The notes under the pieces: generated by a model | What the model saw: the letters and a program-made list of their open reading frames with translations, nothing else | Database searches by the model: none | What the model was told of the DNA's origin: nothing | NCBI RefSeq assembly: GCF_016783915.1 | Contig: NZ_JADHVT010000007.1 | Span: 1 to 64,000, forward strand | Direction of reading: 5' to 3' | DNA from: Acidovorax sp. | Lineage (GTDB): Bacteria; Pseudomonadota; Gammaproteobacteria; Burkholderiales; Burkholderiaceae_C | Length of the DNA stretch: 64,000 bases | Shown here: positions 1 through 8,428 of the stretch, one piece after another | Layout: each line of letters starts with the position of its first letter | Position numbering within the stretch: the stretch's first letter is position 1 | Program-made: the position numbers and the translations under genes

Positions 1-837
1 CACATCCACGATGGTTTTGACTTTGCGCTGCTGCTCGGGCGTGCGCTCGGCCACCGGCTTGTTCAGCGCCAGGCATTCGTTCACGCGCGCGGCCAGGTCC
101 GCCTGCGTCATCGCCGCATCGACAGGCAGGCCGATGTTCAGCGGGTACTGCACCTCGCTGGGCCGGGGGTGGTTGTTGCACAGGTACTGGTAGACCACGC
201 GCAGGTCGGTGCGGAAGTCGTAAGAGCGCGTGCCGCCCGCCAGCACGCCGCTGGTGAGCAGCACGGCGTCGTAGGGGCGCTTTCCGTCCGCCGTGGTCTG
301 GAACATCTCAGCCCCCTTGGCCGCCACGCTGGCGCCCCAGGACTGGCCGTGCAGGATGGTGCGCTGGGGCTGGGCCACATGGCGCACGAAGATCTGGCGC
401 AGCCGCTCGGTGTCTTCGGCCGCTGCACGCACCTCCACGCCACCCTGGCGGAAGGTGCTGCCCGCCCAGGCGTACCCCGCGCGAACCATGATGGCCCAGC
501 GCTCCAGGTCCTCCACCGACCGTTCCATCTTGGGCGCGCCCAATGCCGGCCCCCCGTGGGCGTGCAGCACCAGGTGGCCGTTCCACTGCTGCGGCAGGGC
601 CATCAGGTAATACGCGCCGGCCAAATCCTGGCCCGACAGGCAGCGGGCAATGGGTGCCAGGTCCTTGGGACATGGGGTGGCTGTGGGCGCAGCCTCTGCC
701 GCCGCACTGGCCTGCGCAGAGGCCTGCACAGAGGCCACAGGCTGCGTGGGCACCGGGGCACAAGCCGCTACCAGGAAGGCCACCCCGGCCAGCACCAGGC
801 ACGGCAGGGTGCGTTGTGTTGCACAAAGGGTCTTCAT
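1..837 (-). CDS. Lipoprotein alpha/beta hydrolase (3' end cut by window edge)
   Basis: The gene begins at 837 and reads off the left edge, so only about 279 residues are visible. The N-terminus (MKTLC... then a hydrophobic stretch ending LVAAC) is a lipoprotein signal with the lipobox cysteine near residue 26. A low-complexity Ala-rich linker follows, then an alpha/beta hydrolase core containing GQSWG, a GxSxG nucleophile elbow, preceded by HAHGGP, which resembles an oxyanion-hole HGG. Substrate cannot be told. It is probably anchored in the outer membrane facing the periplasm. The gene stands alone, with a dispersed palindromic repeat just upstream. The call as a lipoprotein hydrolase is firm; any finer function would be a guess. 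Confidence 0.75.
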   Translation of the reverse strand, partial: MKTLCATQRTLPCLVLAGVAFLVAACAPVPTQPVASVQASAQASAAAEAAPTATPCPKDLAPIARCLSGQDLAGAYYLMALPQQWNGHLVLHAHGGPALGAPKMERSVEDLERWAIMVRAGYAWAGSTFRQGGVEVRAAAEDTERLRQIFVRHVAQPQRTILHGQSWGASVAAKGAEMFQTTADGKRPYDAVLLTSGVLAGGTRSYDFRTDLRVVYQYLCNNHPRPSEVQYPLNIGLPVDAAMTQADLAARVNECLALNKPVAERTPEQQRKVKTIVDV

Positions 838-896
838 GGGTCAGGTCTCCGTTGGAATTTTCTGGTAGCCCCCGGCACTGTTCGCCGACACTATAA

Positions 897-950
897 ATTT
901 AATAGCTATTCAGGCATGTTTCACTAGCGCTACCAGCCCTTTGGGCCACT
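897..950. repeat. Dispersed intergenic palindromic repeat, copy 1
   Basis: This contains AATAGCTATTCAGGCATG followed by TTTCACTAGCGCT, the two conserved blocks of a family with eleven copies in this window. It lies between the divergent-side start of the lipoprotein hydrolase and the 3' end of the DUF1993 gene. Confidence 0.7.
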
Positions 951-972
951 ATTTGCGGGGCAGGGCACCCGG

Positions 973-1485
973 TCAGTACTTGCCCATGTAGTCGCGCTTG
1001 CCCAGCTCCACGCCGTTGTGGCGCGCGATGGCGTAGGTCGCGTTCACATGGAAGAAAAACTGGGGCAGGCCGTAGTGCAGCAGGTAGTGCTCGCCCACAA
1101 ACTGCTTTTCGCGCGGCGTGCCGGGCTGGATGGTGATCTGGCGCGTGGCAGCCTCGGCAAACGCGGCCTGCGGCAGGCCTTCGATGAACGCCAGCACGGT
1201 GGTGATGCGCTCGTTCAGGTCAGCAAAACCGGGGCGCTCGGCGTCGGGCAGCGAAGGCACCTCCACACCGGCCAGGCGCGCGGCCACGCCCTTGGCAAAG
1301 TCGCAGGCGATCAGCACCTGGCGGGCCATGGGGAACATGTCGGGAAACAGGCGGGCCTGCAGCAGGGCGTCCGGCTCGATCTTGCGGGCCGTGGCATGGG
1401 CCTCTGTCTTGGCCAGAATGTCCTGGAGCGAGCCCAGCATCTGGCGAAAAACGGGGACGCTGGCGTTGTACATGGGGTTCGTCAT
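973..1485 (-). CDS. DUF1993 family protein
   Basis: A 170-residue soluble protein with no signal peptide. The sequence matches what I know of the DUF1993 family: an N-terminal helix with QMLGSLQDILAKTEAHA, a middle section with PDMFPMARQVLIACDFAKG, and a C-terminal HYLLHYGLPQFFFHVN stretch. The family has a DinB-like helical-bundle fold with unknown biochemical activity and is often annotated from fungi and proteobacteria as hypothetical. The length is typical. It appears monocistronic, with 144 bp separating it from the MFS gene upstream. The family call is confident; no function can be offered. Confidence 0.8.
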   Translation of the reverse strand: MTNPMYNASVPVFRQMLGSLQDILAKTEAHATARKIEPDALLQARLFPDMFPMARQVLIACDFAKGVAARLAGVEVPSLPDAERPGFADLNERITTVLAFIEGLPQAAFAEAATRQITIQPGTPREKQFVGEHYLLHYGLPQFFFHVNATYAIARHNGVELGKRDYMGKY

Positions 1486-1629
1486 GGGCGATGTCCTGGA
1501 ATTGCGTTGAAAACAAAGGGCGCCGTTGCGAACCCTGCCAACCAGGGTCCCGGCGCCACCGACCGCGATTGCAACACAGGCCCGCGCGGAGTGCTGGGCG
1601 CCGTGTGGATCCCCTGCCCCGTGGGCCCT

Positions 1630-2907
1630 TCAGGCCGCTGCAGGCACAGGCCGCGCAGCCCGCGCCGCCACGCCCACCCCCACGAGTGCCGCCGACACCA
1701 CGCTCAGGCCCAGGGTCACGGCCGAGCCGTAGAAGATGCCCGCCGTCATGCCGTGGTCCAGCATGGCGCCGAACACAGGCGCCGCCAGGCAAAAGCCCAG
1801 GTCCAGCCCCGAGTACACCGTGCCATACACGCGGCCCGTGGCACCAGGGGGCGCGGCGCGCTTGATCAGCATGTCGCGCGAGGGGCCAGCCAGGCCCGTG
1901 CCCAGCCCCGCCACCGAAGCCGCCACCAGCGCCGCCATGCCCGGCAGCAGCCCCGATGCGACCACCACCAGCAGAGCGGCCGAGCCCAGCAGGCACACGG
2001 AGATGATCTTCTCCAGCCGCTGCACACGCCCCACCAGGAAGCCGCCCACCAGCATGCCGGCCGCACCGCACAGCATGTATCCCGTGACCACCATGGCCGT
2101 CACTCTCAGCGGCAGGCCGTACATGGACTGCAGCGCCGGGCTGGCAAAACTCTGGATGGCGCTCAGCGCGCAGGTGCTCCAGAAGAAAAACGAGAAACAC
2201 AGCCACACCGACGGCAGCTTGAGGAAGGCCATGGGGTGCTCGGGCTTGGCGGCCGCTGCACCGCCCTTGGCCTGGTGCGCCCAGCTACCTTTGCGGTCAT
2301 CGATGGCATCACGGTTCCAGACCATGATGGCCAGCACCGTGAGGGCCAGCAAACCGCCGCACAGGCAGGCCGTTCGCCACGAGCCCGTGGCCGTGGCAAT
2401 GCCCGCCATGAACACGGGCGCGGTGGCCCAGCCCAGGTTGCCGCTGATGCCGTGCACCGAAAACCCATGCCCCAGGCGCTGCGGCGATACGCGCTTGTTG
2501 AGAATGGTGAAGTCCACCGGGTGGAACGGCGCATTGCCCAGCCCGGCCAGCGCTGCCGCCAGCAGCAGGCCTGTGTAGCCCTGCGCCGTGCCCGCCGCCA
2601 GGCCTGCGGCGGCAAAACTGGACAACGCAAAAAACATCACCGGCCGCGCGCCCACGCGGTCCACCAGAAAGCCCGACAGCGCCTGGCCCACGCCCGAAAG
2701 CACAAAAAACACCGACACCAGCAGGCCCAACTCGGAATAGCTGAAGCCAAACTCGCCGATCAGCCACGGAAACAGCGGCGGCAGCAGCATGTGAAAAAAG
2801 TGCGAGCTGCCGTGGGCCAAACCGATGAGGCCGATGGTGCGGGCGTCCTGCCGCAGCGGGACAGGGTTGGCAGTGGGGGCGGTAGCGCCAGAGGTGGAAG
2901 CAGTCAT
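1630..2907 (-). CDS. MFS transporter, fosmidomycin-resistance (Fsr)-like
   Basis: An inner-membrane major facilitator of about 425 residues with twelve predicted hydrophobic segments. The segment GLAHGSSHFFHMLLPPLFPWL at the first helix (near residue 30) and the following loop DRVGARPVMF are typical of the Fsr-like branch, whose members export fosmidomycin or other small compounds. I chose the methionine at 2907 (MTAST...) because the reading frame's two upstream Met codons (2928, 2958) add a short charged extension not expected in the family; no strong ribosome site distinguishes them. It is divergent from an AraC-type regulator 65 bp away, which probably controls it. Substrate unknown. Confidence 0.8.
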   Translation of the reverse strand: MTASTSGATAPTANPVPLRQDARTIGLIGLAHGSSHFFHMLLPPLFPWLIGEFGFSYSELGLLVSVFFVLSGVGQALSGFLVDRVGARPVMFFALSSFAAAGLAAGTAQGYTGLLLAAALAGLGNAPFHPVDFTILNKRVSPQRLGHGFSVHGISGNLGWATAPVFMAGIATATGSWRTACLCGGLLALTVLAIMVWNRDAIDDRKGSWAHQAKGGAAAAKPEHPMAFLKLPSVWLCFSFFFWSTCALSAIQSFASPALQSMYGLPLRVTAMVVTGYMLCGAAGMLVGGFLVGRVQRLEKIISVCLLGSAALLVVVASGLLPGMAALVAASVAGLGTGLAGPSRDMLIKRAAPPGATGRVYGTVYSGLDLGFCLAAPVFGAMLDHGMTAGIFYGSAVTLGLSVVSAALVGVGVAARAARPVPAAA

Positions 2908-2972
2908 GGGCTTGATCTTAGGCAGCATGACCTCGGCAGGTTTACGATAGACAGACAACTTCTATCGCAAAC

Positions 2973-3914
2973 ATGCCAAACCCGCCCACCGAACCCGCAG
3001 CGCCCGCCGAACCGGGGGTGGAACACTTTGCGGCCCAGCTCGTTCCCCGTGCGCCCGCCGGCAAGCCGCGCGGCATGTCATACGTGGACTCACTCACGCC
3101 CGAGCTGTTTGTGCCCACCGCCGCCCGCCCGGTGCGCGCCAAGCTGCGCTGGCTGGCCGCCGACACGCAGGTGATGCCCCACAGCCACCCCTGGGCGCAG
3201 GTGGCGATATCGACCACGGGCGTGATCCGCCTCACGGTGAACCACGGCACCTACATCGTGCCGCCCTCGCGCGCGCTGTGGATTCCGCCCGGCGTGGAAC
3301 ATGCCGTGACCATGGTGGAAGACGCCGACCTGCGCACGCTGTACTTTCACCAGCCCCGCGGCCGCTGCGGGCCCGGCGTGCCGCGCGACCACGAAGACGC
3401 CTGGCGCCAGTGCCGCGTGCTGGAGGTGTCCGACCTGCTGCGCGCCCTGGTGCGCGAGATGCCCACCACGCCCGATGGCGGCGCCGCGATCAGCCCCGCC
3501 GACCTGCGGCGCGAGCAGCATTTGAGCGCCCTGGTGCGCGACGAACTGGCCCGCGCCGCCGCCGTGAAGCTGGGCGTGGACCTGCCGCAGGACAAGCGCC
3601 TGCGCCACCTGTGCGAAGCCGTGCTGGCCGACCCCACGCGCCACGACACCCTGGCCGACTGGGCGCGGGACACCGGCGCCAGCCCGCGCACCGTGGCACG
3701 CCTGTTCCGCTCCGAACTGGGCAGTACCTTCACCCAGTGGCGCCAGCAGGTGATCCTGGCCAAGGCCGTGTCGCTGGCCGCCGGGCGCATGCCCATGGGC
3801 CAGATCGCTGCCGAGCTGGGCTACAGCCCCAGCGCCTTCAGCGCCATGGTGCGCAAGTCGGTGGGGCAGCCGCCGGGGCGTTTTCTGGGGCAGCAGCAGC
3901 CGGTACCGGCGTGA
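2973..3914 (+). CDS. AraC family transcriptional regulator with cupin N-terminal domain
   Basis: A 313-residue regulator. Residues about 60-120 form a cupin-like sensor (HSHPWAQVAI, then PPSRALWIPPGVEHAV). The C-terminal 100 residues carry two helix-turn-helix units (LADWARDTGASPRTVARLF and MGQIAAELGYSPSAFSAMVRK), the AraC/XylS DNA-binding signature. It is transcribed away from the MFS exporter with a shared 65-bp promoter region, the classic layout for a local regulator that senses the exported compound. The 3' end abuts the next gene, whose earliest possible ATG overlaps the stop as TGATG. Confidence 0.88.
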   Translation: MPNPPTEPAAPAEPGVEHFAAQLVPRAPAGKPRGMSYVDSLTPELFVPTAARPVRAKLRWLAADTQVMPHSHPWAQVAISTTGVIRLTVNHGTYIVPPSRALWIPPGVEHAVTMVEDADLRTLYFHQPRGRCGPGVPRDHEDAWRQCRVLEVSDLLRALVREMPTTPDGGAAISPADLRREQHLSALVRDELARAAAVKLGVDLPQDKRLRHLCEAVLADPTRHDTLADWARDTGASPRTVARLFRSELGSTFTQWRQQVILAKAVSLAAGRMPMGQIAAELGYSPSAFSAMVRKSVGQPPGRFLGQQQPVPA

Positions 3915-3952
3915 TGGAGGTGAGCGCGGGGTGTCAGTACCATGCGGACTCC

Positions 3953-5527
3953 ATGACCCTCTTTCGCGCTCCGCGCATTCTTCCTTCCCTGATGTGGGCA
4001 GCGCTGGCGTGCGCCACCATTGTGGTGGCCCACGCCGCGCCGCTGGACGTCACACCCGACACGCTGATCGAGCGCGCCAACCTGTTGCGTGACGCCCGCG
4101 AGCGCCCCTGGAACCCGGGCACAGGTCGGCTGGGGAATCTGCGGCATGTGCACATCATCGCCAACGACTGCACGGTGCGTGTGGTGTCGGGCGCGGAGAA
4201 CCGGCTGTTCCTTGGGCGGGGGACGTTCCAGGTGGCCGACACCACCTACGGCGCGGACCGCCAGGGCGGCAACCGGCCCAGGCTGTACGACGTGACGATC
4301 AGCGCTGCACAAGGCGCTTCAACCATCCCGCGCGTGGGCGCTGACAACGCTGCTGTGTGCTTCACGCTGCAGCTGGCCACAGCCCACGAACTGCTGCTGC
4401 GCGGCGACCACCTGAAGGTGCTGTTCGACCAGGTGGACCTGCCGGCGTTGCGAATCAGCCTGAACCCCAGCCACGGCATGAAGCTGTGGTTCCATGGGGT
4501 GCGCCTGGGCCTGCTGAGCGTGAGCTCGAACGCATCGGTCGTGGCGGGCGGCACGGGCCAGGTTCAGTGGCTGCAACTGGCCAGCGCGCAAAGCAGCACA
4601 GCGCTGCTGTTCCACGACATGGATGCGCGCCACGCGCGCGTGTCAACCACTACCACCCGGGCACGGTTCTCCATTCGCATTGGCGCAGACACAGATGCCG
4701 GCTACTACCAGCCGGCAAGCGCGCCGGGCCAGATCGCACTGGAGTACCCGATCTGGATCGATGGCCCCGTCAGCGCGCTGAAAGTGCCTGCGGGCCGCGT
4801 GAACCCCATGCCCCTGACCAGCGCCCTGCGCGATGAAACCCGCGCCCTGCAACTGGACGTGATGGGCCCAGCGGGCCCCCGGCCGGCGCTGCCAGCGCCG
4901 GACCCTGGCTCTCCACCGCCCCCGGGCGCGCAGGCTGCAAGCGGTGAGCCCGTCTCACCGCGCCAGCGGGTCAGCGATGTGCTGCAACCGCTGCTGCCCA
5001 GCGGCGTGACCCTGGGCAAGATCGACCTGTGGAAGGACGGCGCTGCGCTGGAAGGCCGCGCCCCCGATGACGCGACCGTGCGCCAGTGGGTGCAGGCGCT
5101 GCAGCGCTCGGGCGAAGTCCGCAACCCGCAGGTGGCCTGGGTCCGCCGCGAGGCCGATCAGGTGGCATACCGCGTGCTCGTCACCTTTCTGTGCGCGGCG
5201 CCGGGGGACCGCAGCGTATGCCTTGCAGCGCCGGGCAGCGCCTACACAGCACAGCAGGTGGAAGACGCACTGCGCCCGGTGCTGGGCAACGACGTGACGC
5301 TGACGCGGCTGGCCCTGCATGACGGTAAGCTGGTCGAGCTGGAGGGACGTGGCAGCGAGGCAGAGGCCCGCGCGGCGCTGGAGCGCGTGCGCCAGCAAGT
5401 GCCGTGGCTGGAAGCGTCGAGCTCCGGCATCGGCCAGGGCACGTTCTCTGCCCGGCTGCGCATGGTCTGTGCCGCGCCGCCACGCGCAACCCCCGGCATC
5501 TGCGCCGCCCCTGACCAGCGCCGCTGA
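3953..5527 (+). CDS. Secreted protein with tandem C-terminal repeat units, function unknown
   Basis: A 524-residue protein. The chosen start (MTLFRAPR at 3953) opens a plausible Sec signal peptide (LMWAALACATIVVAHAA, cleavage after AHA). An upstream in-frame ATG at 3914 overlaps the AraC stop and cannot be excluded. The middle part is rich in beta-type sequence with no family I recognise. After a Pro-rich linker near residue 320 come two similar units of about 90 residues, each starting with a VL/AL-P-P-L-GVTL-like stretch and ending in a Cys (DVLQPLLPSGVTLGKI...FLC; QVEDALRPVLGNDVTLTRL...MVC). They resemble the periplasmic fold of PilN-like pilus assembly proteins in spacing, but that is only an inference. 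Possibly co-transcribed with the AraC gene. Confidence 0.6.
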   Translation: MTLFRAPRILPSLMWAALACATIVVAHAAPLDVTPDTLIERANLLRDARERPWNPGTGRLGNLRHVHIIANDCTVRVVSGAENRLFLGRGTFQVADTTYGADRQGGNRPRLYDVTISAAQGASTIPRVGADNAAVCFTLQLATAHELLLRGDHLKVLFDQVDLPALRISLNPSHGMKLWFHGVRLGLLSVSSNASVVAGGTGQVQWLQLASAQSSTALLFHDMDARHARVSTTTTRARFSIRIGADTDAGYYQPASAPGQIALEYPIWIDGPVSALKVPAGRVNPMPLTSALRDETRALQLDVMGPAGPRPALPAPDPGSPPPPGAQAASGEPVSPRQRVSDVLQPLLPSGVTLGKIDLWKDGAALEGRAPDDATVRQWVQALQRSGEVRNPQVAWVRREADQVAYRVLVTFLCAAPGDRSVCLAAPGSAYTAQQVEDALRPVLGNDVTLTRLALHDGKLVELEGRGSEAEARAALERVRQQVPWLEASSSGIGQGTFSARLRMVCAAPPRATPGICAAPDQRR

Positions 5528-5555
5528 GCTACGGATTAAAGCTCCAGTGCTCCAA

Positions 5556-5607
5556 TCGCCCCTGAGCGTTAGAACAATATGCCTGAGTAGCTATCAAATA
5601 GTGAGCG
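5556..5607. repeat. Dispersed intergenic palindromic repeat, copy 2
   Basis: Reverse orientation. Read on the minus strand it gives TTTGATAGCTACTCAGGCAT and then a diverged TAACGCTC half. It lies between the secreted protein and the flavin reductase. Confidence 0.6.
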
Positions 5608-5673
5608 TGCAGATATCCTGATGACTGCAGCGCGCCGCGTCTGCCGCTAAGGTAAGGGCTTGTTCGCCCTACG

Positions 5674-6321
5674 ATGCCGAGCCCCATGACCACTCCACAG
5701 CCCCCACGCACCTTCCACAGCTACGAACCCCGCCTGGGCCATGGCCTGCCGCACGACCCGTTCAACGCCATCGTCGGGCCACGCCCCATCGGCTGGATCT
5801 CGACCCAGAGCGCCACAGGCGCGACCAACCTGGCGCCCTACAGCTTTTTCAACGCCTTCAACTACGTGCCACCCATCGTGGGATTTGCCAGCATTGGCTA
5901 CAAGGACACGGTACGCAACGTAGAGGCCACGGGCGAATTCGTGTGGAACCTGGCCACGCGAGACCTGGCCGAAGTGATGAACCAGAGCTGCGCCGCCGTA
6001 CCGCCCGATGTGAGCGAGTTCGCCCTGACGGGCCTCACCCCCCTGACCTCCACCCGCGTACGCCCGCCGCGCGTGGCCGAAAGCCCGGTCACCTTTGAAT
6101 GCCGCAGCACGCAGATCCTGCAGCTGCACGGCGTGGACGGTGCCCAGGTGGACACCTGGCTGGTGCTGGGCGAAGTGGTGGCCGTGCACATCGACCAGGC
6201 GTTGCTGAAGGACGGCGTGTACGACACCGCGAACGCGGGGCACATCCTGCGGGGCGGTGGCCCGGCGGACTATTTCACGGTGGGGCCAGCGCAATTGTTC
6301 AAGATGTACCGGCCGCGCTAG
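5674..6321 (+). CDS. Flavin reductase family protein (FMN-binding split barrel)
   Basis: A 215-residue cytoplasmic protein (211 if the second Met at 5686 is used). PFNAIVGPRPIGWIST near the N-terminus and NLAPYSFFNAFNYVPPIVGFAS are characteristic of flavin-reductase-like FMN-binding domains; the C-terminal HIDQALLKDGVYDTANAGHILRGGG stretch is typical of the DUF447/flavoredoxin-like branch. Such proteins bind FMN and pass electrons to monooxygenases or other partners, but no partner gene lies next to it. Its 3' end overlaps the convergent lipoprotein gene by 23 bp. Confidence 0.82.
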   Translation: MPSPMTTPQPPRTFHSYEPRLGHGLPHDPFNAIVGPRPIGWISTQSATGATNLAPYSFFNAFNYVPPIVGFASIGYKDTVRNVEATGEFVWNLATRDLAEVMNQSCAAVPPDVSEFALTGLTPLTSTRVRPPRVAESPVTFECRSTQILQLHGVDGAQVDTWLVLGEVVAVHIDQALLKDGVYDTANAGHILRGGGPADYFTVGPAQLFKMYRPR

Positions 6322-7435
6322 GAGCCTGCTGCTGCTCTCGCAGCAGTCGCAGCGGCGCACACAGTCCGGCGGCTGGTTGACGAGCCCATTGTTCGGTCCA
6401 GGCCCACACTTGCTGCACGCCGTCCACCCGTGCGGCGGCACGCTGCAGACCGTGGTCAGCACCCTCGATGCGTTGTGCACAGTAGGGCGCGGTGCGCAAG
6501 GCCGCCAATTCCGCAAAACGCGTGTAGGCAACGGCGGGCACCAGCGCATCGTCGGCGCCCCACACCTGCAACAGGGGCCAGGGGCCTCGCAGCAGTGGCA
6601 AGGTCAACGGCCAGTTCCACAAGTCGCGCCAGTAGCCGAGGCTGCGCCCCTGCACCACCACGGTGTCGGGTGGCGCGCCCGCCACGATCCGCGACAGCGC
6701 GGTCCAGTCGGCCTCCGCGCCCAGGCGGTGTGCCTGCAGCGCGCCGGACTCTTGCGGGTCCAGGCCGCTGGCGCCGATGAGCACCAGGCCCGCCAGGTGC
6801 GGCACTTCAGCGGCGAGCGCCGGCAACAGCTCTGCCCCCTCCGAGATGCCCACGAGCAGCTGCGGCACCACGGGTTGCCCCTGGCGCAAGGCCGCGTCGG
6901 CGCGCAAGGCCACACGCGCGTGTGCCAGCCAGGTGGAATGCCTGTCCCGCCACACAAAAAGGTGCGGGCAATCGGCGGGGGCTGTACGCGCCTGAGGGTC
7001 CACCCCAGGCTTGTGCAGCACCAGCACCTGGGCGTGCAGCAGGCCCGCAAAGTAGCGGTCCGCGATCGGCCCCATGCCTGCGCAGCCCGAGCCGGGGACA
7101 ACGATCACGCGGTAGCGCAGCGGCGCCGCACGTTCCTCGCGCTGCAGGGCCTGGAGCACGGAGTCGCCGACTCCGGGCAGGCTCCGCAGCGCAAACCCTG
7201 CGCCCTCCACAGGCGCTGGCTCGTTCGCGCCCAGTGGTGACGCTGATGCAGCATCGGTCGCGCCATTCGCAACCGGGCGCGCAACCACACAACCGCCCAG
7301 CACCAAGGCCACAGCGGCGGACGCAAAAAAGGCCAGCACAGAGCTGGCCTTGGGACACCACACGGCAGCAGCTGGAGCTGTCGCCGGGGAGCGGTGCGTT
7401 GTCTGCAATGGCCTACCTCGCACGGTGGGTGGCAT
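6299..7435 (-). CDS. Lipoprotein alpha/beta hydrolase
   Basis: Up to 378 residues. A hydrophobic segment ends VLGGC, a clear lipobox, but with the outermost start the signal would have an unusually long 37-residue leader. A GTG at 7363 (MWCPKASS...) gives a normal lipoprotein signal and is a good alternative. The catalytic set is visible: GISEG (nucleophile elbow), a late Asp in WGADDALVP and a His in EGADHGL. An early RYRVIVVPGSGC loop fits an oxyanion hole. A perfect Rho-independent terminator lies inside its first codons (7325-7351). Only 10 bp separate it from the CsgG-like gene stop, so it may be read partly by read-through. Substrate unknown. Confidence 0.7.
   Translation of the reverse strand: MPPTVRGRPLQTTHRSPATAPAAAVWCPKASSVLAFFASAAVALVLGGCVVARPVANGATDAASASPLGANEPAPVEGAGFALRSLPGVGDSVLQALQREERAAPLRYRVIVVPGSGCAGMGPIADRYFAGLLHAQVLVLHKPGVDPQARTAPADCPHLFVWRDRHSTWLAHARVALRADAALRQGQPVVPQLLVGISEGAELLPALAAEVPHLAGLVLIGASGLDPQESGALQAHRLGAEADWTALSRIVAGAPPDTVVVQGRSLGYWRDLWNWPLTLPLLRGPWPLLQVWGADDALVPAVAYTRFAELAALRTAPYCAQRIEGADHGLQRAAARVDGVQQVWAWTEQWARQPAAGLCAPLRLLREQQQAPSAAGTS
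7325..7351 (-). terminator. Rho-independent terminator of the lpoB/csgG-like operon
   Basis: On the minus strand the stem GGCCAGC-TCTGT-GCTGGCC is followed directly by TTTTTT. It lies about 95 bp past the stop of the CsgG-like gene and, unusually, inside the first codons of the next gene, where it encodes KASSVLAFF. Confidence 0.7.
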
Positions 7436-7445
7436 GCACTGCGGC

Positions 7446-8408
7446 TTACTTGAGGATCAGCACCTGCTCAGGCTGCTGGGGTTGCGGCACGGGCATGGAC
7501 TGGCCGCCCTGCTGGTACACCACGGGCGGGCGCACGCCGCGCGCCAGGTTGGCGTCGGTGTAGCCCAGTTGAATGGCGAGCTGCTGGTACACGTCCTGCG
7601 CCAGCGACAGCGAGGTTTCACGCATCACCTTGGCCCGGTTGGGAGGCGCGATGTCGCCACGGATCGACAGGATCTTGGTGTCGTTGCCCTCGCCCTGGGC
7701 GGAGAACGCAGCCTTGATCTCGTACGTCTTGGTGTTGATGAGCGAGAAGTCGGCCAGCAGCTGCAGGCCGTACTGGCGCGTGGCGCTGGTGGTGCCCTGC
7801 AGGGGCGAGAGCGCATCGGTGAACTCGATGCTGGAGACCACGCCGAACAGCACATAGTCGGCGCCGTTGAACTCGCCCTTCTTGATGCGGGTGATCACGT
7901 CGTTGACCTGGGGCTGTGCCTGGGGCGTGGCCATCTTGCCGCCCTGCACCTGGTTGAGCACCTGCTCGGCCTTGCTGGGCTGGGGCTTGCCAGCGTCAAA
8001 GCCCTTGCCCTGCACGAGGCGGAAGTACGTGCCCTGCAGGATGGCGCCCTTGATGTCGTTGGTGTAGCCGCCCAGCTCGCGCTGCTCGATGTAGCTGTAG
8101 CGCCCGGCCACGTAGGTGCCGCTGGCCTGCTCGGACGCCTGCATGGACTGCTGGCCCGAGTACGAGCCCCCGCCGCCGTACATGCCGTGGCTGTGGCTAC
8201 CGCCCTGGCTGCCTTGGGCGCTCATCTGGCTGCTGCGCTGGTAGGTGCCGGCCATGAAGTATTCGGACACGCGCTGGGCATAGGCCAGGTCGGTCACGGC
8301 GATCTTGGGCGCGGCGCCGGGCTGCTGCGCCTGCGCGCCCGTGCCCCAGGCCAGCGTGGTGGCCGCGATCACGGCCAGGGCCGTGTGGAGGGTGATTCTG
8401 CGTTGCAT
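7446..8408 (-). CDS. CsgG-family periplasmic/outer-membrane protein
   Basis: A 320-residue exported protein. The start at 8408 is preceded by AAGGAGCACC, a strong ribosome site, and opens a signal peptide (MQRRITLHTALAVIAATTLA...AQA). The mature part begins IAVTDLAYAQRVSEYF, then a Gly/Ser/His-rich loop (around residues 60-80) and a CsgG-like core (ITRIKKGEFNGADYVLFGVVSSIEF; LINTKTYEIKAAFSAQGEG). There is no lipobox, unlike true curli CsgG. It is the last gene of a four-gene set with lpoB, ycfL and a COG3014 gene, a grouping known from other proteobacteria in which these proteins act together at the outer membrane. The exact role is not established; a support role for LpoB-PBP1b is inferred from context. 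Confidence 0.7.
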   Translation of the reverse strand: MQRRITLHTALAVIAATTLAWGTGAQAQQPGAAPKIAVTDLAYAQRVSEYFMAGTYQRSSQMSAQGSQGGSHSHGMYGGGGSYSGQQSMQASEQASGTYVAGRYSYIEQRELGGYTNDIKGAILQGTYFRLVQGKGFDAGKPQPSKAEQVLNQVQGGKMATPQAQPQVNDVITRIKKGEFNGADYVLFGVVSSIEFTDALSPLQGTTSATRQYGLQLLADFSLINTKTYEIKAAFSAQGEGNDTKILSIRGDIAPPNRAKVMRETSLSLAQDVYQQLAIQLGYTDANLARGVRPPVVYQQGGQSMPVPQPQQPEQVLILK

Positions 8409-8428
8409 GGTGTGCTCCTTGGGACAGA

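Noticed and set aside
1018-3174. A 718-codon forward frame spanning the DUF1993 and MFS genes
   Set aside because: It runs antisense to two recognised genes and gives low-complexity Arg/His/Gln sequence, typical of frame shadows in GC-rich DNA.
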